This document shows, one piece after another, positions 1 through 7,908 of a DNA stretch of 32,300 bases. The position numbers were made by a program, and so were the translations under genes. How positions within the stretch are numbered: the stretch's first letter is position 1; every line of letters starts with the position of its first letter. The notes beneath the pieces were generated by a model. The model did not search any database. It was not told where the DNA came from and saw only the letters and a program-made list of their open reading frames with translations. The stretch is from Thermoleophilia bacterium. Its GTDB lineage: Bacteria; Actinomycetota; Thermoleophilia; Gaiellales; SKUG01. The stretch spans positions 1 through 32,300 of the forward strand of contig JAOPYV010000074.1 of assembly GCA_025964435.1 (NCBI GenBank). Direction: 5' to 3'.

Positions 1-1225
1 GGGGGGCGGCGGGCGGTGCGGCGGGGGGGGCGCGCGCCGGGGCGGCCGGCACGGGGGCGGGCGCGGCTGCTGCCGCAGCTGCGTCGGCCTGTGCTCGATC
101 GCTCGCGCGGCGGTTGTACTGCACCTCGGCCATTGCCTGCGTGGAGGCGAGCGTCAGCTTGAAGTTCTGGGGGCTCGTGGTGAGGTGGAGCGCCTCCTGC
201 TCCGAGATGCGACCTTCCATGATCAGCTTGATCAGGGCCTGGTCGAAGGTCTGCATGCCGTAGTACTCGCCGTCGCCGATCGCCTCGTTGATGCGACCGG
301 TCTCCTCCGGGTTGTTGATGCAGTCGGCGATGCGAGCCGTGCTGACCATGACCTCGACGACGGCCGTGCGCTTGCCGTCGACCGTCTTGGCGAGCCGCTG
401 CGACACGATGCCCTTGAGCGCACCGGCGAGCATGGCACGTGCCTGCGCCTCGGCCTCGCTCGGGAAGAGGTCGAGCACGCGGGCGATCGTCTCCTGCGCG
501 TTGATCGTGTGCAGCGTCGCGAGCACGAGGTGGCCCGTCTCCGCCGCCGCGAGCGCCGTACGCATCGTCTCCTCGTCGCGGATCTCGCCGATCAGGATGA
601 CGTCCGGGTCCTGGCGCAGCGCGCGTCGCAGCGCCTGGCCGAAGTCGCGTGTGTCCGAGCCGATCTCGCGCTGGGAGATGATCGACTTGTGGTTCGGGTG
701 CACGATCTCGATCGGGTCCTCGATCGTGAGGATGTGCCCGGCCGTCTCGCGGTTGCGATGGTCGATCATGCCCGCGAGCGTCGTCGTCTTGCCCGAGCCG
801 GTCGCGCCGGTGACGAGCACGAGGCCGTGGTGCGCGAGCGCCAGGTCCTTGAGCACCTGCGGCACGCCGATGTTGTCGATGTGCGGCACTTCGGTGGGAA
901 TCGCGCGCAGCGTCAGCGCGTAGCGGCCACGTTCCTTGAAGACGTTCACGCGGAAGCGGGCCACGCCTTCCAGCTCGTAGGAGAGGTCGGCCTCGCCGTT
1001 CTCCTCGAACTCCCCGCGCAGCTGCGGACGGCGATCGGTCAGCGCGCCGATGATGCCCGCGAGCATGCCCCGGTCGATCGCACCGATGCCGGGAACCGGC
1101 ACGAGCACGCCGTGGCGTCGCATGAAGGGTGGTTCGTTCTCGCGTGCATGCAGGTCGCTACCGTCGTTCTCGACGACGGAGCGCAAAATGGCGTGCAGGA
1201 GCTCGACGTGCTGGGGCTGTGGCAT
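1..1225 (-). CDS. pilT: PilT-type twitching motility ATPase (3' end cut by window)
   Basis: Hexameric ATPase that powers type IV pilus retraction at the cytoplasmic face of the inner membrane. Reading leftward from the ATG at 1225, the frame runs 408 codons to the window edge. Visible motifs: Walker A GATGSGKT (about residues 140-147), Asp box TIEDPIE (167-173), Walker B DVILIGE (208-214) and His box HLVLATLHT (232-240). The N-terminal region has the PilT-like stretch NDGSDLHAREN. These are the four diagnostic boxes of the PilT/PilB family, and the size and HLVLATLHT box favour PilT over PilB. After about residue 365 the protein becomes an Ala/Pro-rich tail, encoded by the C/G runs at 1-90, that continues beyond the window. 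An in-frame GTG at 1237 is an alternative start; neither start has a clear Shine-Dalgarno. Confidence 0.95.
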   Translation of the reverse strand, partial: MPQPQHVELLHAILRSVVENDGSDLHARENEPPFMRRHGVLVPVPGIGAIDRGMLAGIIGALTDRRPQLRGEFEENGEADLSYELEGVARFRVNVFKERGRYALTLRAIPTEVPHIDNIGVPQVLKDLALAHHGLVLVTGATGSGKTTTLAGMIDHRNRETAGHILTIEDPIEIVHPNHKSIISQREIGSDTRDFGQALRRALRQDPDVILIGEIRDEETMRTALAAAETGHLVLATLHTINAQETIARVLDLFPSEAEAQARAMLAGALKGIVSQRLAKTVDGKRTAVVEVMVSTARIADCINNPEETGRINEAIGDGEYYGMQTFDQALIKLIMEGRISEQEALHLTTSPQNFKLTLASTQAMAEVQYNRRASDRAQADAAAAAAAPAPVPAAPARAPPAAPPAAP

Positions 1226-1299
1226 GAAGTCGGACACGCGGGCGTATCGGCACGCCAGCGGCGCGCCTGTAGGGCGACCTGTCGCACTTCGAAGCTTCG

Positions 1300-3003
1300 C
1301 TAGAACTGGAAGTAGAGGAACGGGCTCGGCGCCGAGAGCTTGAGCACGCAGACCACGGCCAGCAGCGCCGTCACGACGGCGAGCGTCCGCGTCGGGCGGA
1401 AGCGGAACTCCCACGTGTTCGGTGCGAAGTTGACGAAGGCGAGCAGCGCCACGATCAGGGCGACGAACATCAGCGGCACCTGCACGCCGGTTGCGTCGGA
1501 GTAGGCGAGGTCCTTGAGCCCGAGCCCGTTCGACCCGAACATCGCGCCGAACATGTTCGACATCACCTCGGTCGACTTGCCGGCCTTGACCAGGTCGACG
1601 TTGCCGGCGCGGAACGGCACCCACATCAGCACGACGAAGATGAACAGCATGGCGCGGGCGACCCACTTCGACTTCGGCACCAGGCCGATGTCGCTGGCGA
1701 CCTTGTGCACGACGAGCGCCAGGCCCCAGCCGATGCCCCAGAGTACGAACACCCACGCGGCGCCGTGCCAGAGCCCGCCCAGGAACATCGTCAGGAACAG
1801 GTTGCGCAGCGTCTTGAGCTTGCCGCCGCGGTTGCCGCCCATCGAGATGTACAGGTAGTCGGTGAGCCAGCGCGAGAGACTCATGTGCCAGCGGCGCCAG
1901 AAGTCGCTCGGGTTGCGGCTCTTGTAGGGCGAGTTGAAGTTCTGCGGGAAGCGCAGGCCCAGCAGCAGCGCGAGGCCGACCGCCATGTCGGAGTAGGCGG
2001 AGAAGTCGAAGTAGAGCTGGAAGGCGTAGCCGAGCGCCGCGGCCCAGCCCGTGACGACGGTGAGCCCACCGGTCTGCGCGTAGAGCCGGTCGACGGTCAG
2101 CGCGAGCTCGTTGGCGATGATGACCTTCTTGGTCAGGCCCATCACCAGGAACCAGAGGCCGAGCGCCGCCATCTCGCCGGTCAGCTTCACGTGCAGCTTG
2201 CGCAGCTGCGTGTCGATGTCGGAGTAGCGCACGATCGGGCCGGCGATCAGGTGCGGGAACAGCGCGACGAAGGCGGCGTACTCGAGCAGCCCCTCGGCCG
2301 GCTTGACCTTCTGGCGGTAGATGTCGATCGTGTACGACATCGAGTTGAAGGTGTAGAAGGAGATGCCGATCGGCAGGATGATCTCGGGCACGGAGACGGC
2401 AGGGCCGCCGCTCGTGAAGAGGCCGACGACGGCGTTGAGCGAGGTCGCGAAGAAGCCCGCGTACTTGAAGAAGGCGAGCAGGCCGAGGTTGAAGATGAGC
2501 GCTGCGATGAGCACCTTCTTCGCCTTCTTCTTCTTGTCGTGCCCAGCCTCGATCTCGCGCTGGATGATGTTGCCGGCCCAGTAGTCGACGGTCGTCGACA
2601 GCCACATCAGCGGCAGCAGGCAGAGGCCGACGATCGCGCCACCGGAGATGTCGAGCCCGAAGACCGAGATCGAGCTCTCGTGGTAGCTGAGGATGTAGAA
2701 CATCCAGCTCATGAAGGCGAGGTAGCCGAGGCGGTAGTGCGGCCGGTCGACGGCGACCCACCAGCCGAGCAAGAGCGCCGGAACGATCAGCGGCAGCAAC
2801 GCCCACGCGTCGTTGGGCAGCGAGTCGGAGATGCCGAAGTTGGTGGTGGCGTCCGCGACGTAGGCGAAGAGGATGCCGAGGAGTGCCGTCAGCCCGAGGC
2901 GACGGAGCCAGTTGATGGACGGCCGGTTGGACGCCCACCAGCCGATCAGCATCGCAGGGAGGAACAGCAGCAGGAAAGGATAGGAATTGAAGAGGAGCTG
3001 CAT
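1300..3003 (-). CDS. MBOAT-family membrane O-acyltransferase (AlgI-like)
   Basis: 567-residue polytopic membrane protein. It begins with the hydrophobic MQLLFNSYPFLLLFLP typical of AlgI/PatA/DltB-like proteins and carries the family motifs SDFWRRWHMSLSRWL and GGLWHGAAW. The presumed catalytic His of the latter is residue 413. Family members move acetyl or other acyl groups across the membrane onto extracellular polysaccharide, peptidoglycan or other glycans. The usual partner, an SGNH/AlgJ-AlgX-like acetyltransferase, is not in this window. The open frame extends far upstream on the same strand (to 4278), but that extension is antisense to the divergent secreted-protein gene and has no homologous character, so the start at 3003 was chosen. 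The substrate cannot be told from sequence; surface polysaccharide is the likeliest class. Confidence 0.93.
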   Translation of the reverse strand: MQLLFNSYPFLLLFLPAMLIGWWASNRPSINWLRRLGLTALLGILFAYVADATTNFGISDSLPNDAWALLPLIVPALLLGWWVAVDRPHYRLGYLAFMSWMFYILSYHESSISVFGLDISGGAIVGLCLLPLMWLSTTVDYWAGNIIQREIEAGHDKKKKAKKVLIAALIFNLGLLAFFKYAGFFATSLNAVVGLFTSGGPAVSVPEIILPIGISFYTFNSMSYTIDIYRQKVKPAEGLLEYAAFVALFPHLIAGPIVRYSDIDTQLRKLHVKLTGEMAALGLWFLVMGLTKKVIIANELALTVDRLYAQTGGLTVVTGWAAALGYAFQLYFDFSAYSDMAVGLALLLGLRFPQNFNSPYKSRNPSDFWRRWHMSLSRWLTDYLYISMGGNRGGKLKTLRNLFLTMFLGGLWHGAAWVFVLWGIGWGLALVVHKVASDIGLVPKSKWVARAMLFIFVVLMWVPFRAGNVDLVKAGKSTEVMSNMFGAMFGSNGLGLKDLAYSDATGVQVPLMFVALIVALLAFVNFAPNTWEFRFRPTRTLAVVTALLAVVCVLKLSAPSPFLYFQF

Positions 3004-3117
3004 CGCGGGGGATTCTCGCACAGCGCGCAGGCCCGTCGCAGCAGCTCGAAGTCGGCCAATCGCTGGCCATCGTCGATTCCGGCGGCACGTCGGGGCATGC
3101 TGGGCCGACGAACTGGC

Positions 3118-5061
3118 ATGGAATCGGGGGAAAGTCGCAGTCATCGCCGACGAGGCGCCACGCGTCGGGTGCTCACGCTCGCGTGCGTGTGCGCGTGGGC
3201 GGCAACCGTGTTGGCCGTGCCGTCCACGGCCGCGGCAGCTGCGGAGCTGCGCACGCTCTTCCTGACCGAGACGATCCGCCCCGGCGCCGTGCGCGCACCG
3301 ATTCGTGGGCCGATCCAGCCGCACGAGCTCGTCGCCCAGCCGGGTGAGGAAGAGGGCTTCATCCTCGCCGTGCGCCCGAGCGCCGCGAGCCAGCTGTCGG
3401 CGGTGGTCTCCAGCGATTCGAGCGCGCTCATGCGCCAGTGGAGCCAGGTGCTGCGCGTGCAGAACGTGCAGATCCGGCGACCATCGACCAAGACCGGCGC
3501 AGCGCCCGGTGCGTATCCGGACCCCTTGCCGCCGCAGGCGCCGGGGGTGGCGGGCGGCTTGCTCAACGCGCCGGCTGGCAGCTGGTCGGGCTTCGTCGTC
3601 GTCGTGAGCGTGCCGGCAGCGCAGCCCGCCGGTCGCTATCCGGGCACGATCGTCGTGCAGGATGCGCGCGGCACGGTCGTCGCACGCCAGCCCTTCGCGG
3701 TGACGGTCGCGACCACGCGTTCGCGCACTGGTGCCGTCGATCCGGCGATCGCCCCGCACGATGCACGCAACTTCAAGGTGCTCTTCAACTTCAACCCGGC
3801 GTGGTATCGCACGCTCGCGCCGGCCAAGACGCTGCAGGACCAGTACGAGCAGACCTACCGCACGCTCTGGATGCTGGCCCGCCACCGCGCGGCGCCCACC
3901 CACTGGCAGCGCGCCTATCCGGCTGGCGACGGCACCTACTCCTGCACCGCCGCCGACGGTTTCCTCAAGGTGTTCGACGACATGCCGTGGTGGGCCGACG
4001 GGCGGCCGGGCGCGGTGCCGGTGGCGCTCATGCCCAACCATGCGATCGAGCGCTGCAACCAGGCTGCCTTCACGATTCGCGACGACCGCGGCAAGGCGAG
4101 CAAGTTCGACGACACGGTGGGCGACCCGACCAAGAGCGCGTGGTTCATCTACCGCGTCGCCGAGCAGTGGCGCAGGAGCGGCCTCCAGGATCACCGCACC
4201 TACTTCCTCAACCCCTTCGATGAGCCGAGCGCCGCGCAGAGCCGGACCTCCGTGCCGCAGGTGAACTCGCTCGTGCACGACTACGCGCCGGGCGTGAAGG
4301 TGCTCGGCACGACCTGGCCGAAAGCTGACAACGTGCAGCTGCGCGACGGCGGCTCCAATGACCTCGACGGCTGGGTCGCGCCGTACTTCCGGGCGTGGGG
4401 CTTCGGCGTGTCAGCCGCGCAGGCCAAGCGGGGCATCAACCGCAGCCGCGAGGTGCAGCAGCGCCTGGCGAAGATCCAGCAGGCCGGTGGCGAGGCGTGG
4501 ACCTACGACCTGCCGGTCGGCACGAACAAGGTGCCGCAGATCTCGATCGACAGCCCGGCATCGGATGCACGCTTCATGTTCTGGCCGCTGGCGCGCGATG
4601 GCTACAACGGCTGGTTCATCGCCGTCTCCAATCGCTGGGTGAATCCCGCGAACTACGCGCAGGCGCGCAACCCGTGGGATGACCCGCTCAGCTGGATCGG
4701 CTCCAAGAGCGCGGACCTCAACAACGCCGGCCCGCACGGCGTGATCTCCAACGGCTGGGGCAGCCTCTTCTATCCCGGCTACCGGCCGGCGCTCGGGCTG
4801 ACCGATCCGCTCGCGCAGCCCGTCTCGTCGCTGCGGCTGGAGCGGATGCGCGACGGCGTCGAGGACGCCAACCTGATGCGCCAGTACCGGGACCGGTTCG
4901 GACAGGCGGCGCTCAACCGCAAGCTGACGACCGTGATCGGTCCGCTGCGCGCGGTCGCCGGCATGCCGAGCAACGAGACCTTCTACGGCTACCGCAACGC
5001 CGGCTTGCCGCTGCGCATGGAGCTGCTCCGTCGCCAGATGCTGGCCGAGCTCTCGCGCTGA
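3118..5061 (+). CDS. secreted DUF4091-domain (glycoside hydrolase-like) protein
   Basis: 647-residue exported protein. The N-terminus is basic (RRRGATRR) followed by a hydrophobic stretch and AxA-type cleavage sites near residues 35-42; TRRVLTLA resembles a twin-arginine signal, but Sec export is equally possible. The middle is a beta-sandwich-like region (about 45-205), followed by a TIM-barrel-like part with many Trp/Tyr residues and the acidic stretch FLNPFDEPS. Near the C-terminus, LRLERMRDGVEDANLMRQY matches the closing signature of DUF4091 proteins (LRW..RDGVEDYE). These are predicted extracellular glycan-active proteins of unproven activity. The gene is divergent from the MBOAT gene with about 115 bp between starts, which suggests shared regulation and a link to surface polysaccharide. 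An in-frame ATG at 3097 is an alternative start. Confidence 0.82.
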   Translation: MESGESRSHRRRGATRRVLTLACVCAWAATVLAVPSTAAAAAELRTLFLTETIRPGAVRAPIRGPIQPHELVAQPGEEEGFILAVRPSAASQLSAVVSSDSSALMRQWSQVLRVQNVQIRRPSTKTGAAPGAYPDPLPPQAPGVAGGLLNAPAGSWSGFVVVVSVPAAQPAGRYPGTIVVQDARGTVVARQPFAVTVATTRSRTGAVDPAIAPHDARNFKVLFNFNPAWYRTLAPAKTLQDQYEQTYRTLWMLARHRAAPTHWQRAYPAGDGTYSCTAADGFLKVFDDMPWWADGRPGAVPVALMPNHAIERCNQAAFTIRDDRGKASKFDDTVGDPTKSAWFIYRVAEQWRRSGLQDHRTYFLNPFDEPSAAQSRTSVPQVNSLVHDYAPGVKVLGTTWPKADNVQLRDGGSNDLDGWVAPYFRAWGFGVSAAQAKRGINRSREVQQRLAKIQQAGGEAWTYDLPVGTNKVPQISIDSPASDARFMFWPLARDGYNGWFIAVSNRWVNPANYAQARNPWDDPLSWIGSKSADLNNAGPHGVISNGWGSLFYPGYRPALGLTDPLAQPVSSLRLERMRDGVEDANLMRQYRDRFGQAALNRKLTTVIGPLRAVAGMPSNETFYGYRNAGLPLRMELLRRQMLAELSR

Positions 5062-5112
5062 TCGGCGTATTTCCTTGTGCTACGTTGTGTCCGCGTCTCC
5101 AGTGGGAGGCGA

Positions 5113-5153
5113 CCGGACGAGAGGGCGCGCCGTACCCGGAACGACGACGGCGC
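5113..5153 (+). promoter_or_regulatory. guanidine-III (ykkC-III) riboswitch
   Basis: The 41-nt segment has the layout of the compact class III guanidine aptamer. A CCGG at 5113-5116 can pair with CCGG at 5136-5139, and GCGCCGT (5127-5133), inside that hairpin, pairs perfectly with ACGGCGC (5147-5153) downstream, forming an H-type pseudoknot. The conserved-looking ACGAG follows the first strand. The ribosome binding site GGAGG (5159-5163) starts 5 nt after the pseudoknot and the exporter ATG is at 5169, so ligand binding would be expected to control translation initiation. The resemblance to the known actinobacterial aptamer (Thermobifida type) is from memory; the linker before the pseudoknot strand is a few nt longer here. 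Confidence 0.85.
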
Positions 5154-5168
5154 TCGTCGGAGGACTCC

Positions 5169-5495
5169 ATGTCTGCATGGATCATGCTCGTCGCCGCTGG
5201 ACTGCTCGAAGTGGTCTGGGCGATCGCCCTCAAGCGCAGTGACGGCTTCGCCAATCTCCCCGCCACGGGCGTCTTCCTCGTCGCGGCGGCAGCCAGCTTC
5301 GCGCTCCTGGCCGCAGCGCTTCGTGAGCTGCCCGTCGGCACGGGCTATGCGGTCTGGACCGGAATCGGCGCCGTCGGCGCGGCGATCGTCGGCATGGTCT
5401 GGCTCGGCGATGCCGTGACCGGGGCGCGCGTGGCGAGCCTCGCGCTGGTGTTCGCCGGCATCCTCGGCCTCGCGATGACGACCCAGGCGCACTAG
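5169..5495 (+). CDS. gdx: SMR-family guanidinium exporter (Gdx/SugE type)
   Basis: 108-residue, four-helix small multidrug resistance protein. The first helix carries the essential Glu (E14) in GLLEVVWAI, with the Trp of the Gdx/SugE subtype at residue 17. The central stretch PVGTGYAVWTGIGAVGAA matches the SugE consensus. Such proteins work as dual-topology dimers exchanging guanidinium ion for protons. The subtype is a single-gene homodimer type rather than EmrE-like, and the guanidine-III riboswitch immediately upstream independently supports guanidinium as substrate. GGAGG at 5159-5163 is an excellent ribosome binding site 5 nt before the ATG. The gene is convergent with the sugar dehydrogenase gene, 17 bp away. 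Confidence 0.95.
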   Translation: MSAWIMLVAAGLLEVVWAIALKRSDGFANLPATGVFLVAAAASFALLAAALRELPVGTGYAVWTGIGAVGAAIVGMVWLGDAVTGARVASLALVFAGILGLAMTTQAH

Positions 5496-5498
5496 CTC

Positions 5499-5519
5499 GA
5501 GCTGAGGTGGTCCTAGCTC
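5499..5519. terminator. possible bidirectional terminator hairpin
   Basis: GAGCT(5499-5503), one bulged G, then AGG, loop TGGT, then CCT-AGCTC (5512-5519) form an 8-bp stem between two convergent genes and overlapping the stop codon of the leftward one. No T-tract follows, so this is a weak call. Confidence 0.3.
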
Positions 5520-6646
5520 AGGATGCGGTAGACGCGCCCGGTCTGGTTCGACGCGACGTACACGTCGCCGCGCACGCCGGCGCCGAAGTGCACGATGCCC
5601 GGAACCGCGCGCCGCGTGAAGCTGCGCCCCGTCGCGTTGCTGAAGCCGCGGATCGTGTTCGTGCAGAAGTCGGCGTAGAGGTACCAGCCGCGCAGGGCGA
5701 CGACCGAGCCGCGATAGACGACGCCGCCGGTGACCGAGCAGGCGCCGTCGCCGCGGCCGTAGTCGAAGCGCGGCTTGATGTACGGCGTGCCGGTTGTCAG
5801 TCGCGTCGAGGCGGAGAAGATGCGGTTGCCCTCGAGCCGTGGCCATCCGAAGTTGGCGCCGGCGGGTGCACCCTTGGGCAGCCGGTCGACCTCCTCGCGC
5901 TCGCCCTGGCCCACGTCGCCGATCCAGATGTCACCGGTCGGCGCGTCGACCGAGAAGCGCCACGGGTTGCGCAGCCCGAGCGCGAAGATCTCGGCACGTG
6001 CGCGGGTGCGCCCCACGTAGGGGTTGGCGTTCGGGATGGCGTAGCCGCCTCCGAGCTTGGGCGCGATCCGCAGGATCTTGCCGGTGAGCCGGTCGAGGCG
6101 CTGGGCGTTGCCGGCGGGATCGCCGCTGCCACCGCCATCGCCGATGCTCAGCAGCAGCTGGCCACCGGGCAGCGCCCAGAGGTGGCCGCCGTTGTGGTTC
6201 GTCTCGCTCGGTGGGGTCAGGGCGACATCGATCACGACCTTGCCGCTGTTGGAGACGATCGCGCCATTGCGTGCGCGGTACTGGCGCACCTCGCCGTTGC
6301 CGTCGAAGCGCGTGTAGTAGACGAAGAGCCGCCCGCTGGTGCGGTAGTCGGCGGCGAAGGCGAGCGAGAGCAGGCCCTGCTCGCCGCCCGACTTCACGAC
6401 GCGGCGCAGGTCGAGGAAGCGCGACTTGCGTGCGCCGGCGACCTTCCAGACGATGCCGCCCTGTTCGACGACGTACACGGTACCGGTCGTGTCGCCCGGG
6501 CTCGCGCCGACCCAGACGGGTGCGCTGAAGGTGGGCGGCAGCGCAGCGAGCCGGAAGCTCGGGGCCGCGGTGGCCGCCGATGCCGTCGGGACGGCGATCG
6601 CGAGGAGTGCTGCGGAGGCGAGAAGAACGCGAGCGAGTCGATGCAT
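5513..6646 (-). CDS. exported PQQ-type glucose/sorbosone dehydrogenase-like protein (YliI family)
   Basis: 377 residues with a clear Sec signal peptide (MHRLARVLLASAALLAIAVP, cleavage near TASA-AT). The body is the six-bladed propeller of the GSDH family: SGGEQGLLSLAF near the N-terminus, NHNGGHLWALPGGQLLLSIGDGG in the middle (region of the catalytic His), the LGLRNPWRFSVD blade motif, and a C-terminal CSVTGGVVYRG. Members such as YliI oxidise aldose sugars using PQQ in the periplasm or outside the cell; substrate and PQQ use here are inferred from family. No PQQ biosynthesis gene is in the window. The gene is divergent from the DsbA-like gene, with 38 bp between starts. Confidence 0.9.
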   Translation of the reverse strand: MHRLARVLLASAALLAIAVPTASAATAAPSFRLAALPPTFSAPVWVGASPGDTTGTVYVVEQGGIVWKVAGARKSRFLDLRRVVKSGGEQGLLSLAFAADYRTSGRLFVYYTRFDGNGEVRQYRARNGAIVSNSGKVVIDVALTPPSETNHNGGHLWALPGGQLLLSIGDGGGSGDPAGNAQRLDRLTGKILRIAPKLGGGYAIPNANPYVGRTRARAEIFALGLRNPWRFSVDAPTGDIWIGDVGQGEREEVDRLPKGAPAGANFGWPRLEGNRIFSASTRLTTGTPYIKPRFDYGRGDGACSVTGGVVYRGSVVALRGWYLYADFCTNTIRGFSNATGRSFTRRAVPGIVHFGAGVRGDVYVASNQTGRVYRILS

Positions 6647-6684
6647 GGTCCGGTCATTCCCACTCGCCCGCGGAACATGCGACG

Positions 6685-7368
6685 ATGCGCGACATGCAAC
6701 CCGTCGAGCTCGAGATGTTCCTGGATGTCAGCTGCCCATGGTGCCATGGCGCACTTGGCACGAATCGGCGCGTGCTCGACGAGTTCGCGGCTGATCCCGC
6801 GCTGCCGCCGCTGGCGATCACGTGGCGCTTCCAGCGCCTGCACCCGATGCCTGCCGCCGAGGGCATCTCGGTCACGTCGCTCCACGCGGGCTACGCGAAG
6901 GGTGATCCGGACGCGGCCGCAGCGATGCTCCAGTCGGCGTTCGACTACGTCGAATCGGTCGGCGCGCGCATCGATTCGGAGCGCTATACGTGGGTGCACG
7001 ATCCAGAGACGGCGCATCGCCTGCTGGCGATCGTGCGCGATGACGGCGGCCACGACCTGCCCGACCTGTGGAGCCTCGCGCGCGTCGTGTGGTCGGCCAA
7101 CTTCGTCGGCGGCATCGACATCACCGATCCTGCGGCGCTGCGCCGCGCCGTCGAGGACGGCGGCCTGCAGCTGCCGGAGCGGATCTGGTCCCTGCTCGAG
7201 CAGCCCGACGGGCATCTCGCAGTGACGCTCGCCGACCATGACCGCGCGCTCGAGGTCGGCCTCGATGGCGTGCCGCGCATCGTCGTCGGCGGCACGATCG
7301 TCCCGACCTGGGTCGATCCGAGCGAGGTTCGCGCCTCCCTGCGCGCGGCGATCAGCTCGGCTGGATGA
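6685..7368 (+). CDS. DsbA-family thiol-disulfide oxidoreductase (FrnE-like)
   Basis: About 227 residues, thioredoxin fold with the helical insertion of the DsbA superfamily. The redox motif C17-P-W-C20 lies in FLDVSCPWCH and the cis-Pro loop is VPRIVVGG near the C-terminus. There is no signal peptide, as in the cytoplasmic FrnE subgroup (2-hydroxychromene isomerase/DsbA-like), which has been linked to oxidative stress and polyketide metabolism in other bacteria. The ATG at 6694 is an alternative start. The 3' end overlaps that of the convergent membrane-protein gene by 17 bp. The physiological substrate is not deducible. Confidence 0.88.
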   Translation: MRDMQPVELEMFLDVSCPWCHGALGTNRRVLDEFAADPALPPLAITWRFQRLHPMPAAEGISVTSLHAGYAKGDPDAAAAMLQSAFDYVESVGARIDSERYTWVHDPETAHRLLAIVRDDGGHDLPDLWSLARVVWSANFVGGIDITDPAALRRAVEDGGLQLPERIWSLLEQPDGHLAVTLADHDRALEVGLDGVPRIVVGGTIVPTWVDPSEVRASLRAAISSAG

Positions 7369-7819
7369 TTGCAAGCGCGATGCCGACGGCGAGCAGCAGC
7401 AGCTCACCGCGCGCGAGCAGCAGGACCCGGCGTGTGCGCCAACGCACATCCTCTTCCTCCGGACCATGCTCAGCTGCGAGCCGCACGATGTTGCGGCACT
7501 CCGGCGCACGCAGCAGCGTGCTGCCGACGAAGGCGACGAGCCAGAGGCCGAGGCAGGCGGCGATCCACCAGTCACCCTCGAGCGATCGCGACGTCTCGCG
7601 CAGCAGCCAGATGCCGCTCGCGAGGATCACGAGCGCACCGGGAATGGCGAGCAGCTTCGTGAGCTGACCGCAGCGGCCCATGACCTGCACGGCCGCGGCG
7701 TGGTCGTTGCGGCTGCGAACGCGCGTCGAGGCGACCTCGATCCAGAGCAGCGCGCCCAGCCAGGCGACGGCTCCGACGATCAGGGCTGCAGTGAGAAACG
7801 TCGTCCACGTGGAATCCAT
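7352..7819 (-). CDS. DUF2269-like small integral membrane protein
   Basis: 155 residues with four predicted membrane segments: about 8-27, 55-72, 84-101 and 134-152. A polar Arg-rich loop lies between the third and fourth. Architecture and the ...LWIEVASTRVRSRND... region resemble the DUF2269 family of predicted four-helix membrane proteins, function unknown. The assignment is by eye and tentative. The gene is tail-to-tail with the DsbA-like gene, overlapping it by 17 bp, and divergent from the MBL-fold gene across an 89-bp spacer. Confidence 0.7.
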   Translation of the reverse strand: MDSTWTTFLTAALIVGAVAWLGALLWIEVASTRVRSRNDHAAAVQVMGRCGQLTKLLAIPGALVILASGIWLLRETSRSLEGDWWIAACLGLWLVAFVGSTLLRAPECRNIVRLAAEHGPEEEDVRWRTRRVLLLARGELLLLAVGIALAIIQPS

Positions 7820-7908
7820 GGAGGCCTGCTACCCCCTTCGGCTGCAGCCGATGCGCCGCCCCGCGCGCCGCATCGTTTCCTGCCCGGCGCGGCGGGCACC
7901 ACTGGCGC

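Noticed and set aside
185-1303. 372-codon + strand frame opposite pilT
   Set aside because: Antisense shadow; the opposite strand carries all PilT motifs.
1705-3100. Very long open frame on the + strand continuing into the secreted DUF4091 gene
   Set aside because: This part is antisense to the MBOAT gene and encodes an Arg/Glu/Asp-rich low-complexity peptide, typical of the complement of GC-rich coding DNA. The signal peptide marks the true start near 3118.
3004-4278. Upstream extension of the MBOAT frame on the - strand
   Set aside because: Antisense to the DUF4091 gene; His/Arg-rich low-complexity translation, and MBOAT proteins begin at MQLLFNS.
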